NCBI GenBank assembly: GCA_019240015.1
Contig: JAFAZB010000327.1
Location: 1-33,017, forward strand
Reading direction: 5' to 3'
DNA: 33,017 bases
Origin: Solirubrobacterales bacterium
GTDB lineage: Bacteria > Actinomycetota > Thermoleophilia > Solirubrobacterales > Solirubrobacteraceae
Every line of letters starts with the position of its first letter. Position 1 is the stretch's first letter. Positions 24,998 through 31,459 of this stretch are shown here, piece by piece. The notes beneath the pieces are model-generated. The model did not search any database and was not told the DNA's origin. It worked only from the letters and a program-made list of their open reading frames with translations. A program made the position numbers and the translations under genes.

Positions 24998-25011
24998 TCG
25001 GTCACGACCGA
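24998..25011. promoter_or_regulatory. 14-bp palindrome upstream of the Tat-exported ferritin gene
   Basis: TCGGTCACGACCGA is two perfect 6-bp arms around AC, ending 21 bp before the GTG start at 25033. The ribosome-binding site GGAGG follows it. The position suits an operator overlapping the transcript start or 5' leader. Confidence 0.4.
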
Positions 25012-25032
25012 AACAATCGACGGAGGTACTTA

Positions 25033-25776
25033 GTGTCGGATCACATCAATGACGTGTACGCGTCGATCGACCGCGGCTTCGCAGCGCAGTCCGCGTCGAC
25101 GCGACGCAAATTCGTCGCCGGCGCCGCCGGCGCACTCGGCGGACTCGGCCTGTTGTCGCTTCCCGCTGCGGCGATGGCGGCCAACGATGCGCAAACGATT
25201 CTCAACGTCGCGGCGACCGCCGAGGTGCTGGCCACGATCGTCAACACCGAAGGCGCCAAGAAGGTGAGCTTCTCCAGCTCGGTGACCAAGCGCAACGTGC
25301 TCGATGCCGCCTATCAGGAGCTCGACCACTACAACGTGCTCACCAATGCGCTCGGCGCAACGGCGGTCACGAAGGAGATCTGGATCCCCGACGCGCTGTT
25401 TGCCAACGAGCGCAACCTGCTCTCAGCGCTCGTGTTCGGCGACGGTGTGTTCGTCAACGCCTATCAGATCGGAGTGACCGCGTTCGGCAACGCCGGCAAG
25501 GGACAGTTCGCGCGCTACGCCGCCGAGATCATGGGCGTCGAGTCAGTGCACCGGGCGCTCGCGCTCCAGTCCCTCGGCAAGCCCGGCAACGATCAGGCAT
25601 TCGCCTCGGGATCGACGCCGTACTTCACCGACATCACCAAGGCCGTCTCCCTGCTCGAGGGAGCCGGCTTCGGATTCGGGACCAAGGGCAAGACGCCCGG
25701 CGGGTTCTACGCGTTCGACCAGGTCAAGAAGCACACCCAGCACCGTTCCGAGGTGCACCAGCTCTCGCCGCACTGA
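25033..25776 (+). CDS. Ferritin-like protein with canonical twin-arginine signal
   Basis: The 247-residue protein starts at a GTG with GGAGG 7 bp upstream. Residues 22-50 form a Tat signal peptide: STRRKFVAG (twin arginine at 24-25), then a Gly/Ala/Leu-rich core and an AMA cleavage site. The mature domain has the ferritin-like four-helix pattern with ExxH at E96-H99 and E170-H173 and an early Glu at 64. By alignment to its two neighbours, the third-helix Glu is replaced by Tyr (Y144), so the metal site may differ. It is divergent from the ferritin/sigma/tat operon and followed by a strong hairpin, so it is monocistronic. Export of a pre-folded, metal-loaded protein by TatAC fits. Confidence 0.88.
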   Translation: MSDHINDVYASIDRGFAAQSASTRRKFVAGAAGALGGLGLLSLPAAAMAANDAQTILNVAATAEVLATIVNTEGAKKVSFSSSVTKRNVLDAAYQELDHYNVLTNALGATAVTKEIWIPDALFANERNLLSALVFGDGVFVNAYQIGVTAFGNAGKGQFARYAAEIMGVESVHRALALQSLGKPGNDQAFASGSTPYFTDITKAVSLLEGAGFGFGTKGKTPGGFYAFDQVKKHTQHRSEVHQLSPH

Positions 25777-25807
25777 GCACGCCGGCGAGCCGCCGACCCC
25801 ACGATCG

Positions 25808-25848
25808 GCTCCCTCTGGCCAGATCCGGCCGGGCTGGCTGGAGGGAGC
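25808..25848. terminator. Long GC-rich hairpin, likely bidirectional terminator
   Basis: GCTCCCTC at 25808-25815 pairs fully with GAGGGAGC at 25841-25848, and GCCAG (25818-25822) pairs with CTGGC (25834-25838). The result is a stem of about 15 bp with one mismatch and one wobble around an 11-nt loop. It lies between the convergent stops at 25776 and 25896. No long T tract is present, as usual in high-GC actinobacteria. Confidence 0.7.
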
Positions 25849-25895
25849 TCGTGGGGCAACCAGCACCAAGGGGCCGGACGCAGCGGCCGATTGCG

Positions 25896-26360
25896 CTACG
25901 ACAGCTCTGCCGCCAGGGCGGACCAGTTAGGAGGTCCCGCGGCGAAGCCGAGCAGCGACCACTGGCTCGTCAGGTAGGACGGATTGTCAAACGGCGAGGA
26001 GCCCCAGGTGAACGGCAGCCAATCGACCTGCGCGTGGCGCTGGGTCTGGGTGGAGTCAAACGAAGACCCACTCGCGTGCAGGAACACGAGCACGCATCCC
26101 TGACCGCCGGGTGGGCTCCAGGTCGTCGCCGCCCACTTGAACAAAACGTGGTGGGCGGCGTAGTAGACGACTCGAAACGCACTCAGGTGTCCACCGCCGC
26201 CTGTGTACCCGCACACCTGCGTGCGCTTGGCGTCGTGGACGATCGCGGCGACCTCGCCCTTGGAGGCACGGCGCTTTGGATACGCCGATGCCACGCTCGG
26301 CAGCGCGATCGTCATTAACAGCGCTCCAACCAGCACCGCCGTCCATCTCAGGCGAAGCAT
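25896..26360 (-). CDS. Small secreted protein of unknown function
   Basis: The 154-residue protein starts at the ATG at 26358-26360, which gives a signal peptide (hydrophobic core TAVLVGALLMTIALP, cleavage after ASA near residue 26). An upstream ATG at 26381 is also in frame. The mature part has AAIVHDAKRTQVCGYTGGGGHLSAFRVVYY, then HHVLFKWAATTWSPPGGQGCVLVFLH. It has two cysteines, possibly a disulfide, and many Trp/Tyr residues. I recognise no family. The pattern suggests a small beta-rich extracellular domain. It is convergent with the Tat-exported ferritin-like gene across the hairpin, and its start lies only 19 bp from that of the divergent YjbR-like gene. Confidence 0.65.
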   Translation of the reverse strand: MLRLRWTAVLVGALLMTIALPSVASAYPKRRASKGEVAAIVHDAKRTQVCGYTGGGGHLSAFRVVYYAAHHVLFKWAATTWSPPGGQGCVLVFLHASGSSFDSTQTQRHAQVDWLPFTWGSSPFDNPSYLTSQWSLLGFAAGPPNWSALAAELS

Positions 26361-26379
26361 CGACGGCAGACTAGTCAAC

Positions 26380-26745
26380 ATGAGTCCCGCCGAGCTCCGT
26401 GAGCACTGCCTGTCGTTTCGAGGCGCGCAGGAAACGTTTCCGTTCGGCGCGGAAACCTCGGTGTTCAAGGTCGCCGGAAAGATGTTTGCCCTGTCTCGGC
26501 TTGGCGCGGACTCGCTCCGGATCAGCCTCAAGTGTGAGCCACGGCTCGCCGAAGCGCTCCGCGGGGCGCACCCGGCGGTGCTACCCGGATACCACCTGAA
26601 CAAGCGACACTGGAACACCGTGATCCTTGACGACTCGCTCGCCGATCGGGTGATCAAGGACATGATCGAGGACTCATACGATCTCGTCGTGAGCGCGCTG
26701 CCGCGGGCGCGGCGGGATGCGTTGGGCTGGGGGCCCGACGCGTGA
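26380..26745 (+). CDS. MmcQ/YjbR-family protein
   Basis: The 121-residue protein shows the YjbR pattern: LREHCLSFRGAQETFPFGAETSVFKVAGKMFAL, then SLKCEPRLAEALRGAHPAVLPGYHLNKRHWNTVILDDSLADRVIKDMIEDSYDLV. This corresponds to the CyaY-like fold, with the conserved FPFG and the HxNKRHW core. Some members are described as DNA-binding; the biochemical role is not settled. The ATG at 26380 is the natural start for the fold. The start of the divergent secreted-protein gene is 19 bp away, leaving no room for two separate promoters between them. The gene ends 18 bp before a convergent regulator gene. Confidence 0.88.
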   Translation: MSPAELREHCLSFRGAQETFPFGAETSVFKVAGKMFALSRLGADSLRISLKCEPRLAEALRGAHPAVLPGYHLNKRHWNTVILDDSLADRVIKDMIEDSYDLVVSALPRARRDALGWGPDA

Positions 26746-26763
26746 CTCGGCCCGCGGGCGCGC

Positions 26764-27303
26764 CTACTCGGCCCGGTCTTCCCCTGGCAGCAGCACGCTG
26801 GCCAGGATTCGCCGTCGCCGGCCTGGCCTCGCGGGGTTGGCTAGCCGAGGCTGGATCACGCGCAGCAGGTCGCGGGCCAGCTCGGCAAGCTCGCCGTCGG
26901 TCAGCCACAAACCCGCGACGCGGTAGCTGACGCCGTCGCGCAGCACGTCGATCTGCTGCCGGGCGAGGTAGCGGTCGAAGTCGCCCAGCAGGCCGGCGAC
27001 GAACGCCATGAACGCCTGGCGGTGATCCTCGCGGCTCATCCGCTCGAGCTCGTCGATGTTGAGAGTGGCGGCGACGACCCGCAGGACGTAGGTGCGCTCG
27101 ACGGCCCCCCTCACACGCCGCTCGCTCGCGACGCTCAATACGCCGGCCTCGGCAAGCCTTGCGATGTGCCGGTACAGACTGGCCGGCGGCACGTCCGGGA
27201 GCTCGGAGCGGAGCTCGGCGGTCGTCAGTGCTCGGTCCCCGAGAAACGCCTGGATGATCCGGAGCCGAACGGGGTGCAGGAGCAGATCAGCACTGGTCAT
27301 CAC
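26764..27303 (-). CDS. ArsR-like winged-helix transcriptional regulator
   Basis: The 179-residue protein has an N-terminal winged helix-turn-helix (residues 5-75): LHPVRLRIIQAFLGDRALTTAELRSELPDVPPASLYRHIARLAEAGVLSV. This is the YdfH/ArsR-like helix_turn_helix type, without a cysteine metal-binding motif. A helical domain of about 100 residues follows, probably for dimerisation or ligand binding (ERMSREDHRQAFMAFVAGLLGDFDRYLAR). Tandem ATG codons lie at 27298-27303. It is divergent from a small membrane-protein gene; the 73-bp AT-richer spacer with the GTAATGATTAC palindrome is the obvious control region. Repression of itself and its neighbour is likely. Confidence 0.85.
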   Translation of the reverse strand: MMTSADLLLHPVRLRIIQAFLGDRALTTAELRSELPDVPPASLYRHIARLAEAGVLSVASERRVRGAVERTYVLRVVAATLNIDELERMSREDHRQAFMAFVAGLLGDFDRYLARQQIDVLRDGVSYRVAGLWLTDGELAELARDLLRVIQPRLANPARPGRRRRILASVLLPGEDRAE

Positions 27304-27348
27304 ACATTCACCGCCTCGTTATCGATTCTGATATCGTTCTCGCTACAG

Positions 27349-27359
27349 GTAATGATTAC
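27349..27359. promoter_or_regulatory. Palindrome GTAATGATTAC in a divergent promoter region
   Basis: The 11-bp perfect inverted repeat GTAAT-G-ATTAC lies in an unusually AT-rich spacer (27304-27376) between a regulator gene and its divergent neighbour. It is 17 bp before the GTG at 27377. It is a candidate operator for the winged-helix regulator. Confidence 0.5.
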
Positions 27360-27376
27360 TAACACGGGAGGTCAAG

Positions 27377-27730
27377 GTGCTCAGTCTGCTCACTTCGGGC
27401 CGCCGGCGCCGCGGCACCAGGACGCGCGGCAGCTCCCGCGCTCGACGCGCAGCGGTCGTCCTGGCCGCGATCCTCGCGGAAGTAGCCAGCACCTGGTGGC
27501 GTGCCGGGCGGCTGGGTGGCAACGTCGTGGTCCGCTGCCGGCAGAGCCACGTGTTCACGACGATCTGGATCCCGGCGGTGTCGCTGAAGTCCATCCGCCT
27601 CGGACCGTGGCGGGTCCAGCGCTGCCCGGTGGGACGTCACTGGTCGCTCGTCACGCCGCTCAAGGATTCCGAGCTAACCGACGAGCAGCGGCGAAGCGCG
27701 GCAGCGCACCGGGACGTCCGCGTTCCCTGA
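27377..27730 (+). CDS. Small conserved membrane-associated protein of unknown function
   Basis: The 117-residue product starts at a GTG with GGGAGG 6 bp upstream. The first 28 residues are strongly basic (RRRRGTRTRGSSRARRA), then a hydrophobic stretch VVLAAILAEVAS. The remainder is GGNVVVRCRQSHVFTTIWIPAVSLKSIRLGPWRVQRCPVGRHWSLVTPLKDSELTDEQR. It has two conserved cysteines (in RCRQSH and QRCPVGRHW), each near a histidine, which could bind zinc. This pattern recurs in actinobacterial proteins next to regulators. Its role is unknown. It is divergent from the winged-helix regulator gene and convergent with the molybdate regulator gene. Confidence 0.75.
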   Translation: MLSLLTSGRRRRGTRTRGSSRARRAAVVLAAILAEVASTWWRAGRLGGNVVVRCRQSHVFTTIWIPAVSLKSIRLGPWRVQRCPVGRHWSLVTPLKDSELTDEQRRSAAAHRDVRVP

Positions 27731-27742
27731 GTCGCGCCCCGG

Positions 27743-28774
27743 CTAGACCCTCGCGCCGCAATCGGTGAGGTCGTAGCCGCCCAGCTGGCCGACGCGTTCG
27801 GTGAAGGCGCGGCTCGCGAGCAGGTCGCCTAGCGCCTCGATGCCTGGGTGCGCGCGCCACCGTCGGGCGAGCCAGATCTGCACCGTGTGGTACTCGAGCG
27901 CTAGGAAGCGAAGCCCGAAAGCGGCGGCGGCCGCTTCGGTGGTCACCGCAGCGCAGTTCAGCGTCGCAGCGATCCGTGCCGCCTCGATGTGACCGGTGGC
28001 CCGCGGACCGCGCGGCGGCGAGTCACGCCCGAGCTCCGCTGCCGCACGCTCGAGCGCCTGCTGGCTGGCAGCCGCTCGATCGCGCTGGACGATCCTGATC
28101 CCCCCGTGGAGCACTGCTTCGACCGATCGGTGCCTCCGCCCCGTCGCGACCGCCAGTCCCACCCGCCAGCGCGCCAGTTGCAATCGCGCCACCGAGACCG
28201 GCGCCGCGGGCAGCCCCTCCTTCGGCCCGTGCACGAGGGCGGCGTGCACGCGGCCGCCGGCGAGCGATTGCAGCGCGGTACCGGTGGCGGTCGAGATCGC
28301 GAGCAGGCTCCGCGGACCGAGGCCTTGCAGCATCGCCTCCGCAACGCCGAGCGCCGGGTCGCAGCCAGCCAGCACCAGCCCCGCCGGCAAGGCGCCCGGG
28401 AACAGTCGCACGGCGCCGCGCTCGAGGATCGCGTCCGGCTTCGCCCAGCCTGCGCCGGCGACGCCGTGGTCGGCGAGCTCAGTCGCCACCAGCTGATCGC
28501 CAACCCGCCCCACGCGGAGCAGGCTTCGCTCGCGCAAGGGCTCGCCCAGAGCTGGCTCGATGTCCCGGCGGCCGCTGGGGAACAGCTGCTCGACGGTGGT
28601 GGCGAGCGCGCCCGCGAGTCGCAGGGCGGCATCGACGGCGGGGGTGTTCTGTCCGAGCTCGACGGCCGCCACCAGCTGGCGGCTCACGCCGGCACGAGCG
28701 GCCAGCTCCGCTTGGGTGAGGCCGCATTCCATGCGGCGTGCTCGCAACGCTGAGGCGCCGGCGATCGCAGCCAT
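27743..28774 (-). CDS. XRE-family regulator with periplasmic-binding-protein-like domain (molybdate-linked)
   Basis: The 343-residue protein starts at the ATG at 28772-28774. An XRE helix-turn-helix (residues 8-62) contains LRARRMECGLTQAELAARAGVSRQLVAAVELGQNTP. A PBP_like substrate-binding domain follows (about 95-335), with VLAGCDPALGVAEAML, AGGRVHAALVHG and LGGYDLTDCG. This architecture occurs in regulators beside modABC, where the second domain resembles a molybdate- or oxyanion-binding protein. It lies 44 bp from divergent modA, with the inverted repeat TGCCAG-GATT-CTGGCA in the gap. I infer that it senses molybdate and represses transport. Ligand identity is not visible in the sequence. 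Confidence 0.8.
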   Translation of the reverse strand: MAAIAGASALRARRMECGLTQAELAARAGVSRQLVAAVELGQNTPAVDAALRLAGALATTVEQLFPSGRRDIEPALGEPLRERSLLRVGRVGDQLVATELADHGVAGAGWAKPDAILERGAVRLFPGALPAGLVLAGCDPALGVAEAMLQGLGPRSLLAISTATGTALQSLAGGRVHAALVHGPKEGLPAAPVSVARLQLARWRVGLAVATGRRHRSVEAVLHGGIRIVQRDRAAASQQALERAAAELGRDSPPRGPRATGHIEAARIAATLNCAAVTTEAAAAAFGLRFLALEYHTVQIWLARRWRAHPGIEALGDLLASRAFTERVGQLGGYDLTDCGARV

Positions 28775-28787
28775 GATCAGGGTAGGA

Positions 28788-28803
28788 TGCCAGGATTCTG
28801 GCA
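28788..28803. promoter_or_regulatory. Inverted repeat operator between molybdate regulator and modA
   Basis: TGCCAGGATTCTGGCA has two perfect 6-bp arms separated by GATT. It lies in the 44-bp gap between divergent start codons. A TAGGAT -10-like box at 28783-28788 touches it, so binding could block modA transcription. A regulator-binding site is inferred. Confidence 0.6.
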
Positions 28804-28818
28804 GACGATGAGGAGGGG

Positions 28819-29646
28819 ATGACGGCGGTGAGCACGGTTTCTGGCTGGCGCGGGCTTGGTTCGTTGGTGGCGATCGGCGCTTGCGCGCTCGCCGCTGGGT
28901 GTGGCAGCAGCAGTAGCAGCAGCTCCGCGAGCTCGAGCGCCTCGGGGACGAGCTCGACCCCGGCCGCGACGAGCACCGCGGGCGCGGCTGCCGGCCGGCT
29001 AACGGTGCTGGCCGCGGCGTCGCTAACCAAGGTCTTCCCGCAGATCGACCCGAGCCCGAAGTACACCTTTGGGGGCTCTGGTGCACTCGAGACCGACATC
29101 GAGCAAGGCGCGCCGGCGGACGTATTCGCCGCGGCGAGTCCCAAGCAGCCCGCTCAGCTGTACGCGAAGGGGCTGGTCGAGAAGCCGGTCGAGTTCGCCA
29201 CCAACACACTTGTGCTGATCGTTCCCAAGGACAACCCGGCGCACATCACCTCGGTCGCCGACGTCACCAAACCCGGTGTCAAGCTAGTGATCTGCAACGC
29301 CACGGTGCCATGCGGTGACTATGCCCGGACCGTGTTCAAGAACCTGGGAATCACCTCACAAGCGATGAAGAACGTGGTCAGCCAGACGACCGATGTGACC
29401 CAGACCGTGGCCGAGGTCGCGCTCGGGCAAGCCGATGCCGGCTTCGTCTACATCACCGACGCCAAAGCGGCGAACGGCAAGGTGGCGGTGGTTCAGCTAC
29501 CGCCCAAGGCCAAGCCTGGTGCCGAGGACTTCATCGCGGTCGTCAAGTCGGGCAAGGATCAGGCTGCGGCAACCGCGTTCGTCACGACCGTGCTGTCTGC
29601 CGTCGGGCAATCGAAGCTCGCTGCCGCGGGGTTCGGAAAGCCGTGA
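28819..29646 (+). CDS. modA: Molybdate-binding lipoprotein ModA
   Basis: The 275-residue substrate-binding lipoprotein has the lipobox ALAAGC (lipidated C28), then a long Ser/Ala/Thr linker (29-60). The periplasmic-binding-protein fold contains LTVLAAASLTKVF and YTFGGSGALETDIEQGAPADVFAAAS. Further on are LVLIVPKDNP and VKLVICNATVPCGDYARTVFKNLG, then ADAGFVYITDA. The AAASL and SGALE segments are the oxyanion-contact regions of the ModA family. Molybdate versus tungstate cannot be distinguished. Its GTGA end overlaps modB. AGGAGG lies close to the ATG at 28819; the in-frame GTG at 28828 is an alternative start with better spacing. Only 44 bp separate it from the divergent regulator. Confidence 0.9.
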   Translation: MTAVSTVSGWRGLGSLVAIGACALAAGCGSSSSSSSASSSASGTSSTPAATSTAGAAAGRLTVLAAASLTKVFPQIDPSPKYTFGGSGALETDIEQGAPADVFAAASPKQPAQLYAKGLVEKPVEFATNTLVLIVPKDNPAHITSVADVTKPGVKLVICNATVPCGDYARTVFKNLGITSQAMKNVVSQTTDVTQTVAEVALGQADAGFVYITDAKAANGKVAVVQLPPKAKPGAEDFIAVVKSGKDQAAATAFVTTVLSAVGQSKLAAAGFGKP

Positions 29647-30479
29647 GACGCGCAGGGATGGCGGTCGGCGCGACGCTTGTCGTCGCGCTCGTCCTCGCGT
29701 TCCTGCTTTTGCCGATCGTCGCGCTGATCGCCTATCAACCGATACACGAGCTGGTCAACGGGTTTGGGACCCGGGTCGCGACCGACGCGGTCCTGGTCTC
29801 GCTGAAGACCAACGCGATCGCGTTCGCGATCATGCTCGCGCTCGGAACGCCGTTCGCGTACATCCTGGCCCGAGCGCGCTTTCGCGGTCGGAGCCTGGTC
29901 ATCACGGCCGTCGAAGTGCCGCTCGTGATGCCACCCGCGGTGGCGGGGCTGGGGCTGCTGGTGGCGTTCGGGCGTCTTGGCCTGCTGGGCCACACGCTGA
30001 AAGTGCTGGGGATCGACCTCGCATTCACGCAGGCGGCGGTGGTGCTCGCGATCCTGTTCGTCGCGAGCCCCTTCTACCTCCGCGGGGCGATCGCGTCGTT
30101 CGGCGCGCTCGACCCGACGCTGATCGACGTGGCGGGGACGCTCGGCGCTGGACCGTTGCGACGGATGCTGCGAGTCGCGGTGCCGGTCGCGGCCGGCGGG
30201 CTTGGGGCCGCCGCCGCGGTGGCGTTCGCACGTGGAATCGGAGAGTTCGGCGCGACGATCCTGTTCGCCGGCAGCTTCCAGGGGACCACCCAGACGCTGC
30301 CGTTGGCGGTCTACTCGCTGTTCGACGCCAACCTCGACCAGGCCATCTCGATCGGGGTGCTGTTGATAATCGTCAGCGCTGCGATCCTGCTCGCAGCCAA
30401 GTTGCTCGCCCGAAGATGGAGCTCCTCGCAATCGACATCACCCTCCCGCGGCGATCGTTCGATCTTCGCGTCAAGCTGA
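29643..30479 (+). CDS. modB: Molybdate ABC transporter permease ModB
   Basis: The 278-residue permease has about six spans and the cytoplasmic EAA loop IDVAGTLGAGPLRRMLRVAVPVAAGG, followed by ARGIGEFGATILFAGSFQGTTQTLP, typical of ModB/CysT. It starts at a GTG overlapping the modA stop (GTGA), so the two are translationally coupled. Its 3' end overlaps modC by 64 bp in another frame. The last 20 or so residues (SSSQSTSPSRGDRSIFASS) are not membrane-like and read as an extension past the usual end, possibly tolerated only because the frame stays open. Confidence 0.92.
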   Translation: MRRAGMAVGATLVVALVLAFLLLPIVALIAYQPIHELVNGFGTRVATDAVLVSLKTNAIAFAIMLALGTPFAYILARARFRGRSLVITAVEVPLVMPPAVAGLGLLVAFGRLGLLGHTLKVLGIDLAFTQAAVVLAILFVASPFYLRGAIASFGALDPTLIDVAGTLGAGPLRRMLRVAVPVAAGGLGAAAAVAFARGIGEFGATILFAGSFQGTTQTLPLAVYSLFDANLDQAISIGVLLIIVSAAILLAAKLLARRWSSSQSTSPSRGDRSIFASS

Positions 30480-31459
30480 GCCTCGGCACCGAGACGATCG
30501 CGATCGTCGGACCTTCGGGAGCCGGCAAGACCTCGCTGCTGCGCGCGCTCGCGGGTTTGGAGCGAGCCTGTCGCGGCCGGATCGCGCTCGGGGACGAGCT
30601 GTGGCTCGATGCCGATCGCCACGTCCACCTGGTTCCCGAGCGGCGTCGTGTCGGTTACCTGCCACAGGACTACGCGCTGTTCCCGCATCTCACCGTCGCG
30701 GGCAATGTGCGTTTCTCAGGCAGACGGGATCGCTCCGACCTGCTCGAGCGGCTGCGGATCGCACACCTCGGGGGTGCCCGCCCGGCGCAGCTCTCGGGAG
30801 GCGAGCGACAGCGCGTGGCGTTGGCCCGCGCGCTGGCGCGCGAGCCGCGTGTGCTGCTGCTCGACGAGCCGTTCGGCGCGTTGGACGCGATCACGCGCCA
30901 GCGAGTTCGCAGTGAGCTCGCCGAGTTTCTGGCGGGCCTTGGCCTCCCTGCGCTACTGGTGACTCACGCGTTCGACGAGGCCGCCTTCCTGGCTGACCGG
31001 ATCGGGGTGCTCGACCAGGGCACCCTCGTGCAGCTGTCCTCCCCGAGCGAGCTGATCGAAAACCCAGCCACGGCTTTGGTGGCGGAGCTAACCGGCGCCA
31101 ACGTACTCGACGGCATCGCAGAGCCGTCGCCCGCAGGAGCGAGCGTGCGGCTGAGCGGCGGCGGCGAGCTGGTCAGCTCGACGCGGGCGAAGGGTCCGGT
31201 GCAGGTGATCGTGCACCCCTGGGCGCTCGAGCTCACCGATCCGGGCGCCAGCGCGCTAACCGACACCGTGCTCGCGGTCGGCCAGGATCGAGGCGCATTG
31301 GTGGTCCGGCTGACCCGCATGACAGTGCACGCCCCTCCGGGCCTCAATGGTCGCGCGGCGCTCGCAGCAGGCTCCAGGGTGGGAGTTCGTGCCGAGCCAG
31401 GCAGCGTGAGGTTGATCGAGGCCGCTCCCCCCGGCGCCGTCGGTGGAGTCGGTGGCTAG
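30416..31459 (+). CDS. modC: Molybdate ABC transporter ATP-binding protein ModC
   Basis: The 347-residue ATPase has Walker A GPSGAGKTS (32-40), Q84 in YLPQDYALFPHLTV, signature LSGGERQR (126-133), Walker B VLLLDEP (D150, E151), D loop and H184. After residue 205 comes a TOBE/Mop-like C-terminal region (ELTGANVLDGIAEPS, VIVHPWALELT, VRAEPGSVRLIEA) that binds oxyanion and limits uptake. The start at ATG 30416 is inside modB, where the ATPase begins right away (MELLAIDITLPRRSFDL). The ATG follows a weak site, so coupling to modB translation is likely. Its stop overlaps by 4 bp the stop of the convergent gene. Confidence 0.92.
   Translation: MELLAIDITLPRRSFDLRVKLSLGTETIAIVGPSGAGKTSLLRALAGLERACRGRIALGDELWLDADRHVHLVPERRRVGYLPQDYALFPHLTVAGNVRFSGRRDRSDLLERLRIAHLGGARPAQLSGGERQRVALARALAREPRVLLLDEPFGALDAITRQRVRSELAEFLAGLGLPALLVTHAFDEAAFLADRIGVLDQGTLVQLSSPSELIENPATALVAELTGANVLDGIAEPSPAGASVRLSGGGELVSSTRAKGPVQVIVHPWALELTDPGASALTDTVLAVGQDRGALVVRLTRMTVHAPPGLNGRAALAAGSRVGVRAEPGSVRLIEAAPPGAVGGVGG

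Noticed and set aside
28775..28818. A molybdenum-cofactor riboswitch upstream of modA
   Set aside because: The gap is only 44 bp, too short for that RNA, and is explained by the inverted repeat and ribosome-binding site.
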